From NCBI GenBank assembly GCA_036250195.1, contig JAVHZZ010000003.1, forward strand, positions 87,437,418 through 87,501,417: 64,000 nucleotides of DNA, read 5' to 3'. Shown here one piece after another: positions 32,029 through 44,300 of the stretch. This DNA is from Mixophyes australis (lineage: Eukaryota > Chordata > Amphibia > Anura > Limnodynastidae). Both the position numbers and the translations under genes were made by a program. The notes under the pieces are model-generated. The model did no database searches, was not told the origin of the DNA, and saw only the letters and a program-made list of their open reading frames with translations. Within the stretch, counting starts at the first letter, position 1. Every line of letters starts with the position of its first letter.

Positions 32029-33924
32029 TACACATATTGCATTGTTCTTTTACTGTAACTTTTTGTCTCAAACATTTAGGACATTTCTTTAGAATGTTTT
32101 TCAAATTGTAGATAAGAGAAACAATTGAGTCTCACCATTAGGGTTTTAGAATACATATTATGCAATTAAAGGTATTAGAATGCATACTTTCATATTGTAT
32201 AAAGTTGTTCATATCTGGGAGGGGGGGGGGTTGGAAAATATGACAAATTTATATATGGATATCCCAAACTGTCACTCTTTGAAAATAAATCTGGCATGTA
32301 TGAATACTATTGTCATTGTTATTTAGACCCACCAAAAAGTCTTCCAATACCTGTAAGAGACCACTCCAAATATATGATGTCATCAATTAATCTTCAACAC
32401 AAAGGTATCTGTTTAATCCCTTTATCATTCTCTGCAGAGAAAAAGAATGTTATTCTCCAGCGACCTAAAAAAATCTGGCCTGTGACATGGAGGCACATGT
32501 TGCCCCCATTGCTACACCCTGCTTTGTGAGACAAATTTATTATTTAAGCCAAAATAGTTCCAACAAGTCAACTGCCATGGTCAGTCAAAGCACATTTTTA
32601 CATAAATATTTGGCAACTTCCCGTCTTCCAGAATGTTTTAATATAACTTCAAATTCAGCTTTAATATAATGTTTGCCATGTTGAATATGAAAAAAATATA
32701 CAATTAACATCTCTTGTATCACATACACATGATTAATGTAGGATTTAATTATCACACACTATCAATCTTCTTTATTGATCATAACATTTTCTATAGTGTC
32801 CTCTACATTTATCATATATTTTGAGTTATTTCATAAGCTGATCTTTGGGATTGCCATACAAATTGCTTATCAGTATATTAGTTTCTTGCTTCTGATTTAT
32901 ACATTGATGTAGGCTAAATCACAACATGTGCTATCATATTGGCTGATTTTAATGCTACAACATGTCACTGCTTCATATCCTCCTCGCAATGCTCTTTTTC
33001 ATGGCTAGATCGATTAGAACAGCACATAGATAAAGGTAAATTGTGACTTGAACTTTTGATCAACCAGTTCATAATTATAATTGTAACCTTCATAATGAAC
33101 TAGGTTGATAATGACTAATACCAGTGTGTTATTGGGATGGGAGGTTAATATTTAATTTGAATTATGACTTTAATCTCTATGGTTAATCAGGTTTAAATTA
33201 TTTATACCATTGTATTATAGTGAAGCATATCATATATATATATATGCTTTTATCTGCCTTTGCTGTGTTCAACCATAAAATTCTAAGCTGTTTTCAAAGC
33301 TTTTAAATGCAATGATATTTCTTGGCATGTTAAAAGGCCATCCATTCAGTGTGCAACAAAGAAATAAGAAGAAATAATAGTGTACACTGTGTGTATATAT
33401 TTGGAATAGAAAGGCTGCAATACCCTTCACCTTAACCAGGTGAAATGGGTCACATTACATCTATGTCCCATTCAAATATTTCAGAATGCCAAACATTGTC
33501 TTCATAGTACAAACTGTGAAACAGTCTGCAAAAATGATTAGTGCCACTCACCAACACTTGGAGTTTCAGATGTTTTTCAAAATCAAATAGCTCTTTTGGT
33601 GATACCTGTGTCCGTATTAATTTAGCTATGATTGTGGGCAGATGCTTCTTGAAATGGTTATGCTGCTATCACTCTCAAGTTTTAAGGATGTCAAGTAAAT
33701 AAAGAAAATTAAGTTTAATGCCTTCCCTAGAGCCAGTAGAGAAGGGACGGTTCAGGTAAGATAAATGGTGGACAGCTACGGTTGACAGTTGCTTACTACT
33801 TTAAGATTTCTGCACTGACTGGTTCATGTTTAGTGCCTGCCTAACAATAGACACATGCGCTTTCTCCACCATCAACAAAAGCATATGTCAGGCATACAAA
33901 TGAATATACATACCTCTATGGTAT
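32029..33924. other. AT-rich tract, nothing recognised
   Basis: Contains a 12-G run near 32220-32231 and a short TA run at 33233-33246. No gene or transposon end seen. Confidence 0.5.
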
Positions 33925-33925
33925 T

Positions 33926-34735
33926 ATTATTATTATTATTAATTTTTATTTATAGGGCGCCACAAAGTATCCTTAGCGCCGTACAAGGACAAACAATGGC
34001 ACAGTACAAGTAACAGTAAGCACTATAACTCTGGGGGCTCAGTCACAGCAAGAAAGAGAGGGAGGGGAAAAGTGAGTACAGGCAGGTAACTATGGCCCAA
34101 GAGGGTGGGCACGGATGACAGGTAAAGAGTCACTGAGGGGAGTGGAGAGAAGTGAGAGGAGACAGAGGGCAGAGGGTTGGAGAGGAGGTGAACTGAGTAG
34201 CTGGAGAGCGCAGTTAAAAGTGATGGAAACAGGAGGTAGGAGAGCCCTGCTCAAAGGAGCGTACAATCTAAAGGGAGGGGAAGACAGACAGGCACATGGA
34301 TGAGACTGAGGCGGAGTCGAGGAAGGGGGAGAAGGGAAGAAGGGATGAGAAAGAGAGGAAGGCGACCAGTGGGAGTTTAGGCATGAGAATGGAAGGCTTT
34401 TAGGAAAAGGTGGGTTTTTAATGTTCGTTTGAAAGAGGACAGATTAGGGGAAGTTCTGATGGAGCAGGGGGGCTTGTTCCAATAGAGGGGAGCGGCGCGG
34501 GAGAAGTCATGAATACGTGCGTGAGAGGAGGTAATCAGGGGGGAAGAGAGGCGACGATCGTTGGACGATCGCAGTGGGCGGGAGGGAGTGTGAATACAGA
34601 TAAGGTTGGAGATGTAGGGAGCAGTGGAGTTGGCAAGGGCCTTGTAAGTGAGAGTGAGGAGCTTGAAAAGGATTCTGTAGGGGAAGGGGAGCCAGTGAAG
34701 GGCTTGGTAGAGTAGAGATGCAGCTTGACAGTGTT
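33926..34735 (-). mobile_element. LINE-2-like retrotransposon, 3' end
   Basis: Non-LTR retrotransposon read on the minus strand: the C-terminal end of the reverse transcriptase ORF (34709-34386), a purine-rich 3' UTR on the plus strand (34050-34380), and a TAAAAATTAATAATAATAAT tail at 33926. A simple-repeat tail instead of poly(A) is usual for the CR1/L2 group. It is 5'-truncated. Confidence 0.85.
34386..34709 (-). pseudogene. L2/CR1-type reverse transcriptase ORF2, C-terminal end
   Basis: About 108 codons open without a stop on the minus strand. Pieces that identify the family are LHWLPFPYRILFKLLTLTYK, then TPSRPLRSS, then APLYWNKPPCSIRTSPN and LSSFKRTLKTHLF. These correspond to the conserved end of the L2/Rex-type LINE ORF2. 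The 5' bulk, with endonuclease and catalytic RT motifs, is missing. It is a dead-on-arrival copy. Confidence 0.85.
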
Positions 34736-36252
34736 AGTTATAAATGTGAAAGTTGCATTACCCTAGTAATACATTATGTAATGAAGTGTCATATAAACAA
34801 GTGAGAGTAGTTCCTTCAAGGTGTACTGAAAACATGAAAGTCAAATTTTCCATATAAAATGTAATTTAATACAAATACACCCACAGCCATCATTTACGGC
34901 TTTATACCTCCAATGAAATTCTTCTTTCCTGCAGTATTGCAAATAGAAATGGTAAATAATAAATTCAAGCAGATGGCAGCAACTTGGCATAAAATAGTCG
35001 CAACACTACGCAATTAAGTACTGGAGAGGTTAATAAACCCAACAGAAAATCAAAGTAGCTAGATAGTAGCAATTGATATCTTCAGCATTATCACATATCA
35101 TTAAACAAAGCCTCTTTGCTCACAAATCATACCCCTTCTAAGAAGCTTATTTGATTTATGTGTCAGGGGTATCATTCCTGGTGAAGCTCAAGAGTATGAA
35201 ACATGTAGGGTTTTGTCCTCACAATATTGTTATTTTTTTAGAGTCATTTTTTACTGCCAGTGCGATACTTGTGGAACAGTAACACCTGTTGATCCGGACA
35301 GATTCAAGTTTTTCCCCTTGGTATAAACATCATGGGATGGATGAGGTCCTACTCTAAATGAGGCCCAAAGGGTCCAGCATGTTAGTGGAAATGGATAGTG
35401 ACATATAAAAACTGCTAAACTGTATTTATTACAACTGCCGATTTACAATATGTGTCTAATGCTGTATTTAAACCTAGATTCATTCCTTAGATACCAAAAA
35501 GAATGATATCAATCATTCATCCAGCAAATAATATCCTGTGAGCTCTGGGTCAGAGTCAGTGAGCAGACTACATGACAAACACTTCCCTGATATCTCCCTC
35601 TTCCTACTGAAAATAAAAGGTGGTCTCACTAAAGATACCAGATACTAGTGTGTTCTCTAAATCCAGCCTTCTGCATACAAAGCTGCATACTCCACATCCT
35701 TACATTATTAGCACAAAGTAATAGCTGTCTTTTTCTTTTTAGATGAGTATTTGAATAATATTTGTTTATATTTGCCTTCAAAAAAATTGTTCAGTAGAAG
35801 ATTTCTGTAAATGTACAATTACATTGTATTATTGCATGTGATGACAAAAGTTGTGTTGGAAATATATCTTGCACATGCCCTCTTATAAGTTCCCTTTTTA
35901 TTTGTCTTTGAATATGATTTTGTGAATGTGAATGTGTAAGTCATACAGTACCAAGTGAATACCTGGGCCAATACCATGTAAAGCCTTGTGTGTCCACTGC
36001 TGCAAAGAGTGTTTCCGTGGTCATTGCCAAGTGATGAATATTGTGTTTATGCAATGTAATTTCAATATGGGAAGGAGTTACAGGACCTGGGAAGAGTACT
36101 GACATTTAAAATTACTGTCATTCTTGAATGCTTACTAGAGCCTGCACAGCAGGAAGTGGCAACAACAATTGTTCTGCAGCCAAACATGAAAAATGCACTT
36201 ATTTAGCCTTAGTGACCTTTATTGTAAATTATGTTAAGATTCACAGGGGCAG
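34736..36252. other. AT-rich tract, nothing firm
   Basis: ATGAGGTCCTACTCTAAATGAGG at 35340-35362 resembles the end of the MITE at 58799-59216. It is probably a relic of that family. No gene seen. Confidence 0.45.
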
Positions 36253-36664
36253 TGTCACGGTGCTGGTTGCTCCCAGGAAAGAACCACTTGGCTGGGGTAG
36301 CTATCAGAGACACACCACAACCGGCCAATCCACTTAGTTCTAAGTGGGCAGGTCATGAGGGACAGGCTGAAGTCCATGGGCTGAAGAAGGTAGAATTGTG
36401 AGGCACAAAGTTGATAAACAGGCAAACAATAGAAGATTCTTAAACACAAGCAGAGAGACTAAATTCCAACTTTGCTAATACAAAGATTGGTAGGAGTGAG
36501 AGCCTTATAAAGGTTGCTTACAGGTCAGTCTAAATGACTTGACCAAGTGCTGATTTCAGTAAGGGTAGAAGAATGTGCAATTATCAGTGTTTCTGGTGCA
36601 CTGCCATCTGCTATTACGTCAGATTCTCACAGGCAGCAGCAGCAGTGTAGCTGGATTCATCACA
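36253..36664. mobile_element. Possible solo LTR (TGTCACGG...TCATCACA)
   Basis: TG...CA termini and a TATA-like CCTTATAAAGG near 36500, about 410 bp, LTR-like in form. No target duplication visible, so tentative. Confidence 0.25.
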
Positions 36665-36765
36665 AGGGGAGGTGGGGAGGAGTTTGGGATATTTTCAAAT
36701 AGATCTATTGGTTTGGGCATAGTACTGCATACCATTTTTTTTTATTATTATTATTAATTATTATT

Positions 36766-36830
36766 ATTTTGAACTTGGAAACTCTATAATAATATTATTA
36801 ATATTATTATAGAGTTTCCAAGTCCAAAAT
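36766..36830. repeat. 65-bp near-perfect palindrome
   Basis: Two 31-base arms (36766-36796 and 36800-36830) pair with one mismatch around a three-base centre. The arms start ATTTTGAACTTGGAAACTC. An (ATT)n run lies directly left. Confidence 0.97.
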
Positions 36831-37165
36831 ACATGATTGCATTTTAATTGGCATCTGGATTACTATAAACTTGCAGACAGTGTCTAACAAAACTGAGATA
36901 TTTTTCATTACCTTATGCACCCAAATATTTTTCTGAAAATGTTGCTTTATCATTTTGATTCCTTCCTGTATTTCAATAAAGTCTTTATTATTGTGTAGGG
37001 AGAGATGTGTATATTAACTTCCATTGGAAATGTCACATATCAGATTTTCCTTGTGTACTGAATGCAATAGCATCCACAAAGCAGTTTTGTACTGTATTGA
37101 TGGGCAACAAACATGAACAACTCTGCCTATAAAATATTCTCTCTGTCTGTCTGTGTGTGTGTGTG

Positions 37166-37268
37166 TATGTATGTTAGGGAATTTAGACTGTAAGCTCCAA
37201 TGGGGCAGGGACTGATGTGAGTGAGTTCTCTGTACAGCGCTGCGGAATTAGTGGCGCTATATAAATAA

Positions 37269-37300
<32 letters not shown>
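37166..37300 (+). mobile_element. LINE-2 3' end with (GAT)n tail
   Basis: TTTAGACTGTAAGCTCCAAT, GGGGCAGGGACTGATG, GCGCTGCGGAATTAGTGGCG and CTATATAAATAAATGATGATG follow one another. They resemble the vertebrate L2 3' end (TGTAAGCTCC...GGCAGGGACT...AATAAAT). (GAT)n occupies 37272-37300. Confidence 0.85.
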
Positions 37301-38619
37301 ATAGGCCATGGTGAGAAACGCAGCAGAACCGTTTTTAGTGTAGGGCCAATTGGGCACAATGATACGCTCTCTCATTCTTTCACCACTCTATCTTTCTTTC
37401 ACCATAACTATCATTCTCTCACCCTCTCTCTCTTACCACTCTATCGCTCTCTCCATCCAATTGTAGCTGACATTTAAAAAAGTGGTTAGATTATGATATA
37501 TTGGATAATCTGCCACACTTTCAATTCTGCCAGTCTATTCTGTCATGTAACTCTTCCGCAATAGTTTTAAGCCTATGTGGCCTTTCTGCAAATCCAGGTC
37601 TACTGCTTACTTCAATGTGGTTGTGGCAGTTTTGTTTACCTCAGGTGGACACAGACGATGGTTGCTATCTTAAATTGGCTGATTTTTAGTGGACAGGATG
37701 GACTTGCTCTTTAGCAGAACAGTACATTGTCGGTCCCTAGAGCAAAAAAAGGATAGGGGCCCGGAGAAGCAGCTCTTCCTGGGCCCCTCTCTCTGCTCTC
37801 AATGAAGCAATGCGGGTGGTTTTTATCATGCATGCAACTGCATGAACCCAGTGCACATGCGCCAGGCTGGTGTATTATTATATAGACTGGTGTATTATTC
37901 TATATTAGAAGAGGGGCCTCCAAAGAGCATAGTGGGGGCATCAGTGGAGATTGGGAAAGGGCGGGTACTATGAGGTGGGAGCAATCCAGCATTGCCTGGT
38001 AACCTCCACCTCATGGCCACGTAGCCGTCACACCCTCTGGACCCATGATACTATGTTGTAGAAAAAAATCAAATTATATAAATATATATTTTATTTTGGC
38101 CTTGCTGGAAATTTTAGGGTTATAAAATGATTGATAATTTTATTTATGAAAAATACAGTACTATATATACAATAAAGTAACATGCATTGTATAGAGGGTA
38201 AATTCCATCAGACTCTTTAGGATATGCAAATACAGTGGCTTTTAATGTGGTTTCCCTCTTGTGTCGTCCGGTGGCATCTATATAGTGAATGCAGCTTGAA
38301 GTGATATATTTGTAGAGATCATTGCTGCTAGTACATACAGATATCTTCAAGTGCAGGATAGACCAGTGCTTAAATAATGTCAGTGTGTACTGAGAATATG
38401 TTAACCATAGAGATCAATTATCTCAGTCAAGGTCAGTGCTTCGTTTAAGCTAGACTTATAATACAGTGCACACAGCCTCATGCTCTTAAAGGGACACACT
38501 ACAGAATTTGCCAATATGTACATACGTTTAGCCTTAAACTCTGTATACGGCTTACCTCCCTGCGCTCTTGCTGATTCAACCTAGATATGGAAAATTGGAC
38601 AAGATATAACCTTAATTAT
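37301..38619. other. No gene recognised; pyrimidine-rich stretch
   Basis: A CT-rich run with CTCTCACC-like motifs at 37362-37455 and a short GC-richer patch at 37740-38040. Nothing identified. Confidence 0.45.
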
Positions 38620-39270
38620 TATCATTTATTTATATGATAGCAAATTCCTAAGTGCTTTACAACTGGGAACAAACACAGTAACAAAACAATACTGTGTAAT
38701 ACAGACAGAGGGAGAGGTAGGAGGACCCGGGTGGGGTACAAAATGGTGAATGCGAAAATTCCGACAAACACTTAGAGCGACATTAAAATGCTTATTGTTC
38801 TAATTCCGACATGTACAAAATGGACACATACTGAAATAGTTACAGAAAACATTTCGGGCAATATTGTTATAAACGCTGACAGGAGAACAAGTCGGCACTG
38901 TGAAGGTTGTCACTTAAAATGGCGACAGCTACATTGCTGGTATTATGGGGGCGCCTTTACAATGTCTAAGCTCTGGTAAAAAACATTATACAGGCGCCGG
39001 GTCCTCCTATTGCCCTCTTAATAGCAGCAATATAACTGTTGCCATTTTAAGTGACGACCATCACAGTGTCGGCTTGCTCTCCTGTCAGCATTTATAGCAA
39101 GCTTGCCGGAAATGTTGTCTGTAAGTATTTCATTAAGTCTCTATTTTGTGCCAGTCGGGATTATAAGAATCAACATTTTACTGTCGCTCTTGTCACAATT
39201 TTCGTAGACACAATAATGACTACCACCAGGAGGGCCCTGCCCGCAAGCTTACAATCTAGGGTAGATCCCC
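38620..39270 (-). mobile_element. LINE-2 tail split by a foldback MITE
   Basis: The left part (38622-38710) reads TTTATTTATATGATAGCAAA and CTAAGTGCTTTACAA. The right part (39223-39262) reads AGGGCCCTGCCCGCAAGC and TTACAATCTAGGG. Both are pieces of the L2 3' end in minus orientation, interrupted by the foldback element. Confidence 0.65.
38745..39206. mobile_element. Foldback MITE, ~460 bp, arms nearly meeting
   Basis: The left arm (GCGAAAATTCCGAC, AACGCTGACAGGAGAACAAG, CACTTAAAATGGCGACAG) is the imperfect reverse complement of the right arm (CTGTTGCCATTTTAAGTGAC, CTCTCCTGTCAGCATTTATA, GTCACAATTTTCG). Arms are about 200-240 bp with roughly 75-80% agreement by eye, and the centre is bracketed by GGCGCC on both sides. 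No transposase. The boundaries are good to about 10 bp. Confidence 0.85.
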
Positions 39271-39467
39271 CCCTTCTATTGTCCATTCTATTATGTACTT
39301 ATATACTCCAACTTCTAACTCAGTACCAGCTGGGCACAACTGTAAACAAACAATTGTTTCTGTATCCCCAGCTGCAGTTGAAACCTGCACCTAGGGATGG
39401 TTTCAGCCACAGTCACTCATAGCTTTTGCACTGTTCTGCAGATGAAAATCAAATAAAAGCCAACAAG

Positions 39468-39470
<3 letters not shown>

Positions 39471-39516
<46 letters not shown>
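39471..39516. repeat. (CT)n microsatellite
   Basis: Uninterrupted CT dinucleotides with one TTT break near 39505. Confidence 0.97.
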
Positions 39517-39573
39517 ATTCTTCACTGGGACTGAGGTGATTAAAATATCTTGTTTATATAGAAAAGGAGACTA

Positions 39574-39808
39574 AGGGCTAGATTTACTAAACTGCGGGTT
39601 TGAAAAAGTGGGGATGTTGCCTATAGCAACCAATCAGATTCTAGCTTTCATTTATTTAGTTTTTGCACTGAACCACAAAACCAATCAGTAATTATAATTT
39701 ATAATTTTATCTGTCTAGTGCAAGTTAGACAATTAAAGTAAGTATTGGATAGGTTGCTATAATATATTTCAAATGTTTACCTAAATGCAATATTAGTAAA
39801 TGAGCCCT
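39574..39808. mobile_element. MITE with AGGGCTAGATTTACTAA ends
   Basis: The left end AGGGCTAGATTTACTAA and right end TTAGTAAATGAGCCCT are inverted repeats with one small gap. The body includes TTGCCTATAGCAACCAATCA, a phrase common in frog MITEs. Target duplication not clear. Confidence 0.7.
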
Positions 39809-41218
39809 ACTGTCCTAAATGTGGACTCCACAAAACTCTTTTTCTGCTGACTTTCTACTTATGGTTTGCCAATTAATTTCTAGCAGATATATCATAGTGA
39901 TTACCAATCATGGTTTAATAAAATAAAATGTACCAGGTCCTTCACTGTCAGTAGTATGCACTGAAACGGCAAATATGGCTGAGTGAGCGATTATTGTAAA
40001 CCCATGTGATATTTTTATATTCTGCCTTCATTCAGAGGAGATAATCTTTACACAAACATTTCAAGCTAAGCTATAGAAACCTCGCTCAAAATATGCAGAT
40101 TGCATTCTATTATGTCTATATTTTGGTATATACTATCTTGTCTAGGAATATTACATAAAATATAGATAATATCTGGCACTGAAACGTGTTTAATAAATTA
40201 CACAAAACAGATGAGGACGTTGCAAATTTTAGATGGTATTAGACAACTAGTGCATACAAGTTATATTAAGTCCTAAAAGAACAAAAAAAATGTAGAAATC
40301 CAAAGTTTTTAGTCACCGTGGCTATTTGTCACTTCGGCTTTTACGGACAGTATAAATATTCAGTTGACTCTAAAGTGCATTGAAATTGGTGCAATGTCAT
40401 TGGGGTGCCCGGTATTTGATGGTGTCTCCAAATCCGAGCGGTTTATACTATCCCTATAACCTTACTTATATTCCAATTTACAGTTTCACTTAACACATGT
40501 TTTCAGAAAGTTCTTAGAAGGATAAGCCATTAGTTGTTTTATAGATGGGAAGATTTCAAATAAAAAGCAAACACACTGTAAAATAATGATCTTGTGTCAC
40601 TGCCATTATTGTTTAGTGTAAAGAGCAAATTTAGATCATCCTATGCTGTAAACACACACAATGTTGTTGCAGGGCACTGATGCAGTAATCAATAATCAGT
40701 TTTTCTTTTTATAACCCTAAAAAAGGGACTATATTAATATGTAGTGCAACACAACTGCCAGGGGCCTTTCATTATTTGATCCAGGTATGTACAGTTAGGT
40801 AAATATGTATTTCGGAATAAATTGTAATATTTTTATTAAACTGTGAAAAAATGACAGGAAAAGTCTTTATAGCACAAAGAGTTACTGCAGCATTGACAAA
40901 CTAACATGTGCTGAAAAAGGATTTGCTTTTCAATTACAGCTATTCCCTTCTGACTTTTTGGTATACCTACTAAAATTGTTTATTACCTTGTGCATTAGGA
41001 AAAATATTGCATTAAAAAAAAGTGAAAATATGCTGTAAACCCAGACTTTAAATTAGAATAGATATATTTAAATGCATATTTACATAAATTTGCATATGTC
41101 ATCACTCCGCACAAAAAACAAAAACTGGATTACTACACATTATAGGGTTAAAGCATTATGGATTTCTATTATCCTTTATAAGGCAAATGTGATACATTGT
41201 TAATATATATATGTATGT

Positions 41219-41278
<60 letters not shown>

Positions 41279-41305
41279 TGTACGTGTATATGTGTATATG
41301 TACAC

Positions 41306-41345
<40 letters not shown>

Positions 41346-44300
41346 CATCTTTGCTTAACATTTTAACATAGCATCAGAACTTTCTATATATTTACATTGT
41401 AAAAGCATTATCATTTTTATCATATTTTGATGCAGCAAATTATTTGTTGGAAAAAAAATGTTAACTTGTATGTTCTCCCTGACAGTTCCTTTATAGTATG
41501 TGTTAAGTATTTTTATTTTTATTTATTTGCTTATTATGTAGTCATTTGTTGCATAGTACTTTTTTTGTAAAGTTGGATATGTATACTAAGGAAAGAAAAA
41601 ACAAAAATAACTTAAATTAAATATTTTAATTCTTATGCTTGAATGCTAGATATCTCTTTGTACTAATGGTTGTTAAAAGTTCATTATAAAGAAAAATCTA
41701 TACATAATTTATTAATTTAATATAATTTGATATAAATATATTTAATATAATTTGAGAATTATAATAAGAAACTTTAAGGTATTAGATTCTAAATGGTGTA
41801 AATAGAAAAACTGCTTGACTTGTATACCCACTACCTAGAATATGGTTAGCTTTCACTGATCAAAAAATATAAACTAAATATGTCAAAAAGTTAACAAATA
41901 TAAACACTTTCAGGAAAACATTTACATTAAAATAATTTATTTTATTTCACTCTAGAAGTCGTCAGCTACAATGTGTGATGAACCCATGCTGAAACACAAA
42001 TGAAGTATTAAGTGTATTATACACAGATACACAGATTATACTTCTGTGCAAGTTCCAGCTAATTCTAAAATTATACTAATAATCAAGTCCTTTGCACTTC
42101 ATTATGTGAAGTAACAAACAATACCACAGTCTACATTACACTTGAAGGACATTTTATATTATATAGATTGATATTACCTTGCTAGCTTGTTTCATTGAAT
42201 TTCCTGTGATTTGGCACAACTCGCAGTAGTTCCGTTTTCACTGTTTATAAGAGGAACATTAACTTTTTTTCAAGAACTACTAAGGATAAATCAATAACAT
42301 AAGCTTAATGCATTAGCCAACACTTTATTAAATCCTAGCACTCTATAAAACACAGAGACACCCTTGGTGCTGTCTTGGATGAATCTGATGTAGTTTATGC
42401 TGATGTTTTATATATTTCTAATAGTGTCAGATGTTCATTTAGAAAAGAATGCAATTATATACATCACTTCCGAAACAGATCATAGTTATAACAACTCAAA
42501 TATTAGAAGGATAACAACTGTCCAACAATTGTATTTGAAAGCCATTACAGACTATATGTAAAAAAATAAAATAAAATGATAATAATATATTTGAGGCATA
42601 TAAAGTATTCAAGTGTTAGATGTTAATTTACTACCTCTATTTAAATGGTAAATCTAGATATTATAATTAATTTAATATTATTGTGCATATTACAGCTGCA
42701 TTCTAGTTTCTAATTGGAATATAAAATATGTTTAATGGTAAGATTTTAATAAATAAACATGTAATGTTAAAAATAAAAAAACTCTAAGAGGTTAATATTC
42801 CTGTTATGCTTTTCATATACAGCAAACATATTCCATATGACACTTGCAGTGCAGCACAATGACCCTGTACAGTAACTGATGATGCTTTTTTGCTAGATGT
42901 AAAGGTGATTTGTCTCAGATGTTATCATTATTCTTTGATTTGAAAAAAAAAAAGATAAAATTAAACTGCAATTTACAGAGTAACCAAATTACCAAAACTA
43001 GTAGAACAACTCTTAATGAGCAAAACCATTAACAATTTTCTGACTGCGGTCTGCGTTCACAATCCTTGGACACCTTGTTAGCACAGAATGAGGTGTTCAA
43101 TCAAGAGACTGGGAATTGGAAGTACCAGGGCACAGTTTTTTGAGTGGTGATTACAAAGGCATGAGTGTGAGTGCCAAAGTAACAGTCTTCTACACTGCAG
43201 GAAGCTGAGAAACCTTCAAGGCTGCATTTGTAAATCAGCCTTGATGATTACAGCAGGCACAAGCAAAGAGCAAGGGAAACAATGATTTGCACTAGTCTTT
43301 CACTACTTTAATTTGCTCTTCAGATGAACAAAATGATAGAGGGGACTGTATTGTCCTAACATTTCACTGTATGGTTTAACACTATCAGTCCCATTGGTAT
43401 AGACATGTAAAGCAATAAGAGACAAACATTAACAAGTTAATATTGATTCTAATGTTCCGTCAGATATAAATATGGGGATTAGATGGCAATAATATGTACC
43501 TATCTGTGTGGGTTCTGGGTAATATTGGATTCATAATGTATTTAGAACATTGGGGTGGATAAAACGAAATAGTGCTAATTAATATTTTATTAAATTAAAA
43601 ATAAACAAGTAATTTTTAAAAGTAGTTTAACCACAATTGTTGCCTGTATTATATACCAATTATATAAAGAAGATATACAGCTATATATCTAAAAATACAC
43701 AGAATGTATATGAGAAAAACTAAAAACATTATGTTATTACGTTTGCTCCTATAATATATATTTAATTTTGTCCCACTGATCTCAAAAGAAACAGAATGCT
43801 CTGCTTAACAATAAGGGACAATAGATCCAAAGAATAACAAAAAAAAAACAACCTGCATCTGAATGTAAAAAATAAGGATAATATTTTCTGTGATTTTATT
43901 TTATTCCACTTGACTTTGCTAACCAAAATAAGTTTGCGTTATACATAGCTATGACCCTTCACTCACCCAATGAAAAGGAAAAAAAAAATCATTTTACCCA
44001 CTACATATAACTTTCAATTATATGTGTAAGTGAAACATCTAAGATTCCCATTATCTGGTCTTCAGCAGGATTTAGACACAACGCAGTGGGCTAAAATTGA
44101 TTCACGTTTCTTTGTGAATGCACTTTGAAATGTAGTGTGCATTGATAAACTGTAATTATCAGTAAAACGCTTAACTAGTAACCATTGGTCAGGATTCATT
44201 AAAAAGTAGTGGCTAGGCAGTTAATTGAAGAATGGAAGAAATGAAGAAATGAAGAAAGTGCGGCAAGCACTGTATTAACTCTTGCATACAGCAGACCTTT

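Noticed and set aside
37127..37375. Polyisoleucine membrane-like protein
   Set aside because: It is a translation of the (GAT)n tail of a LINE-2.
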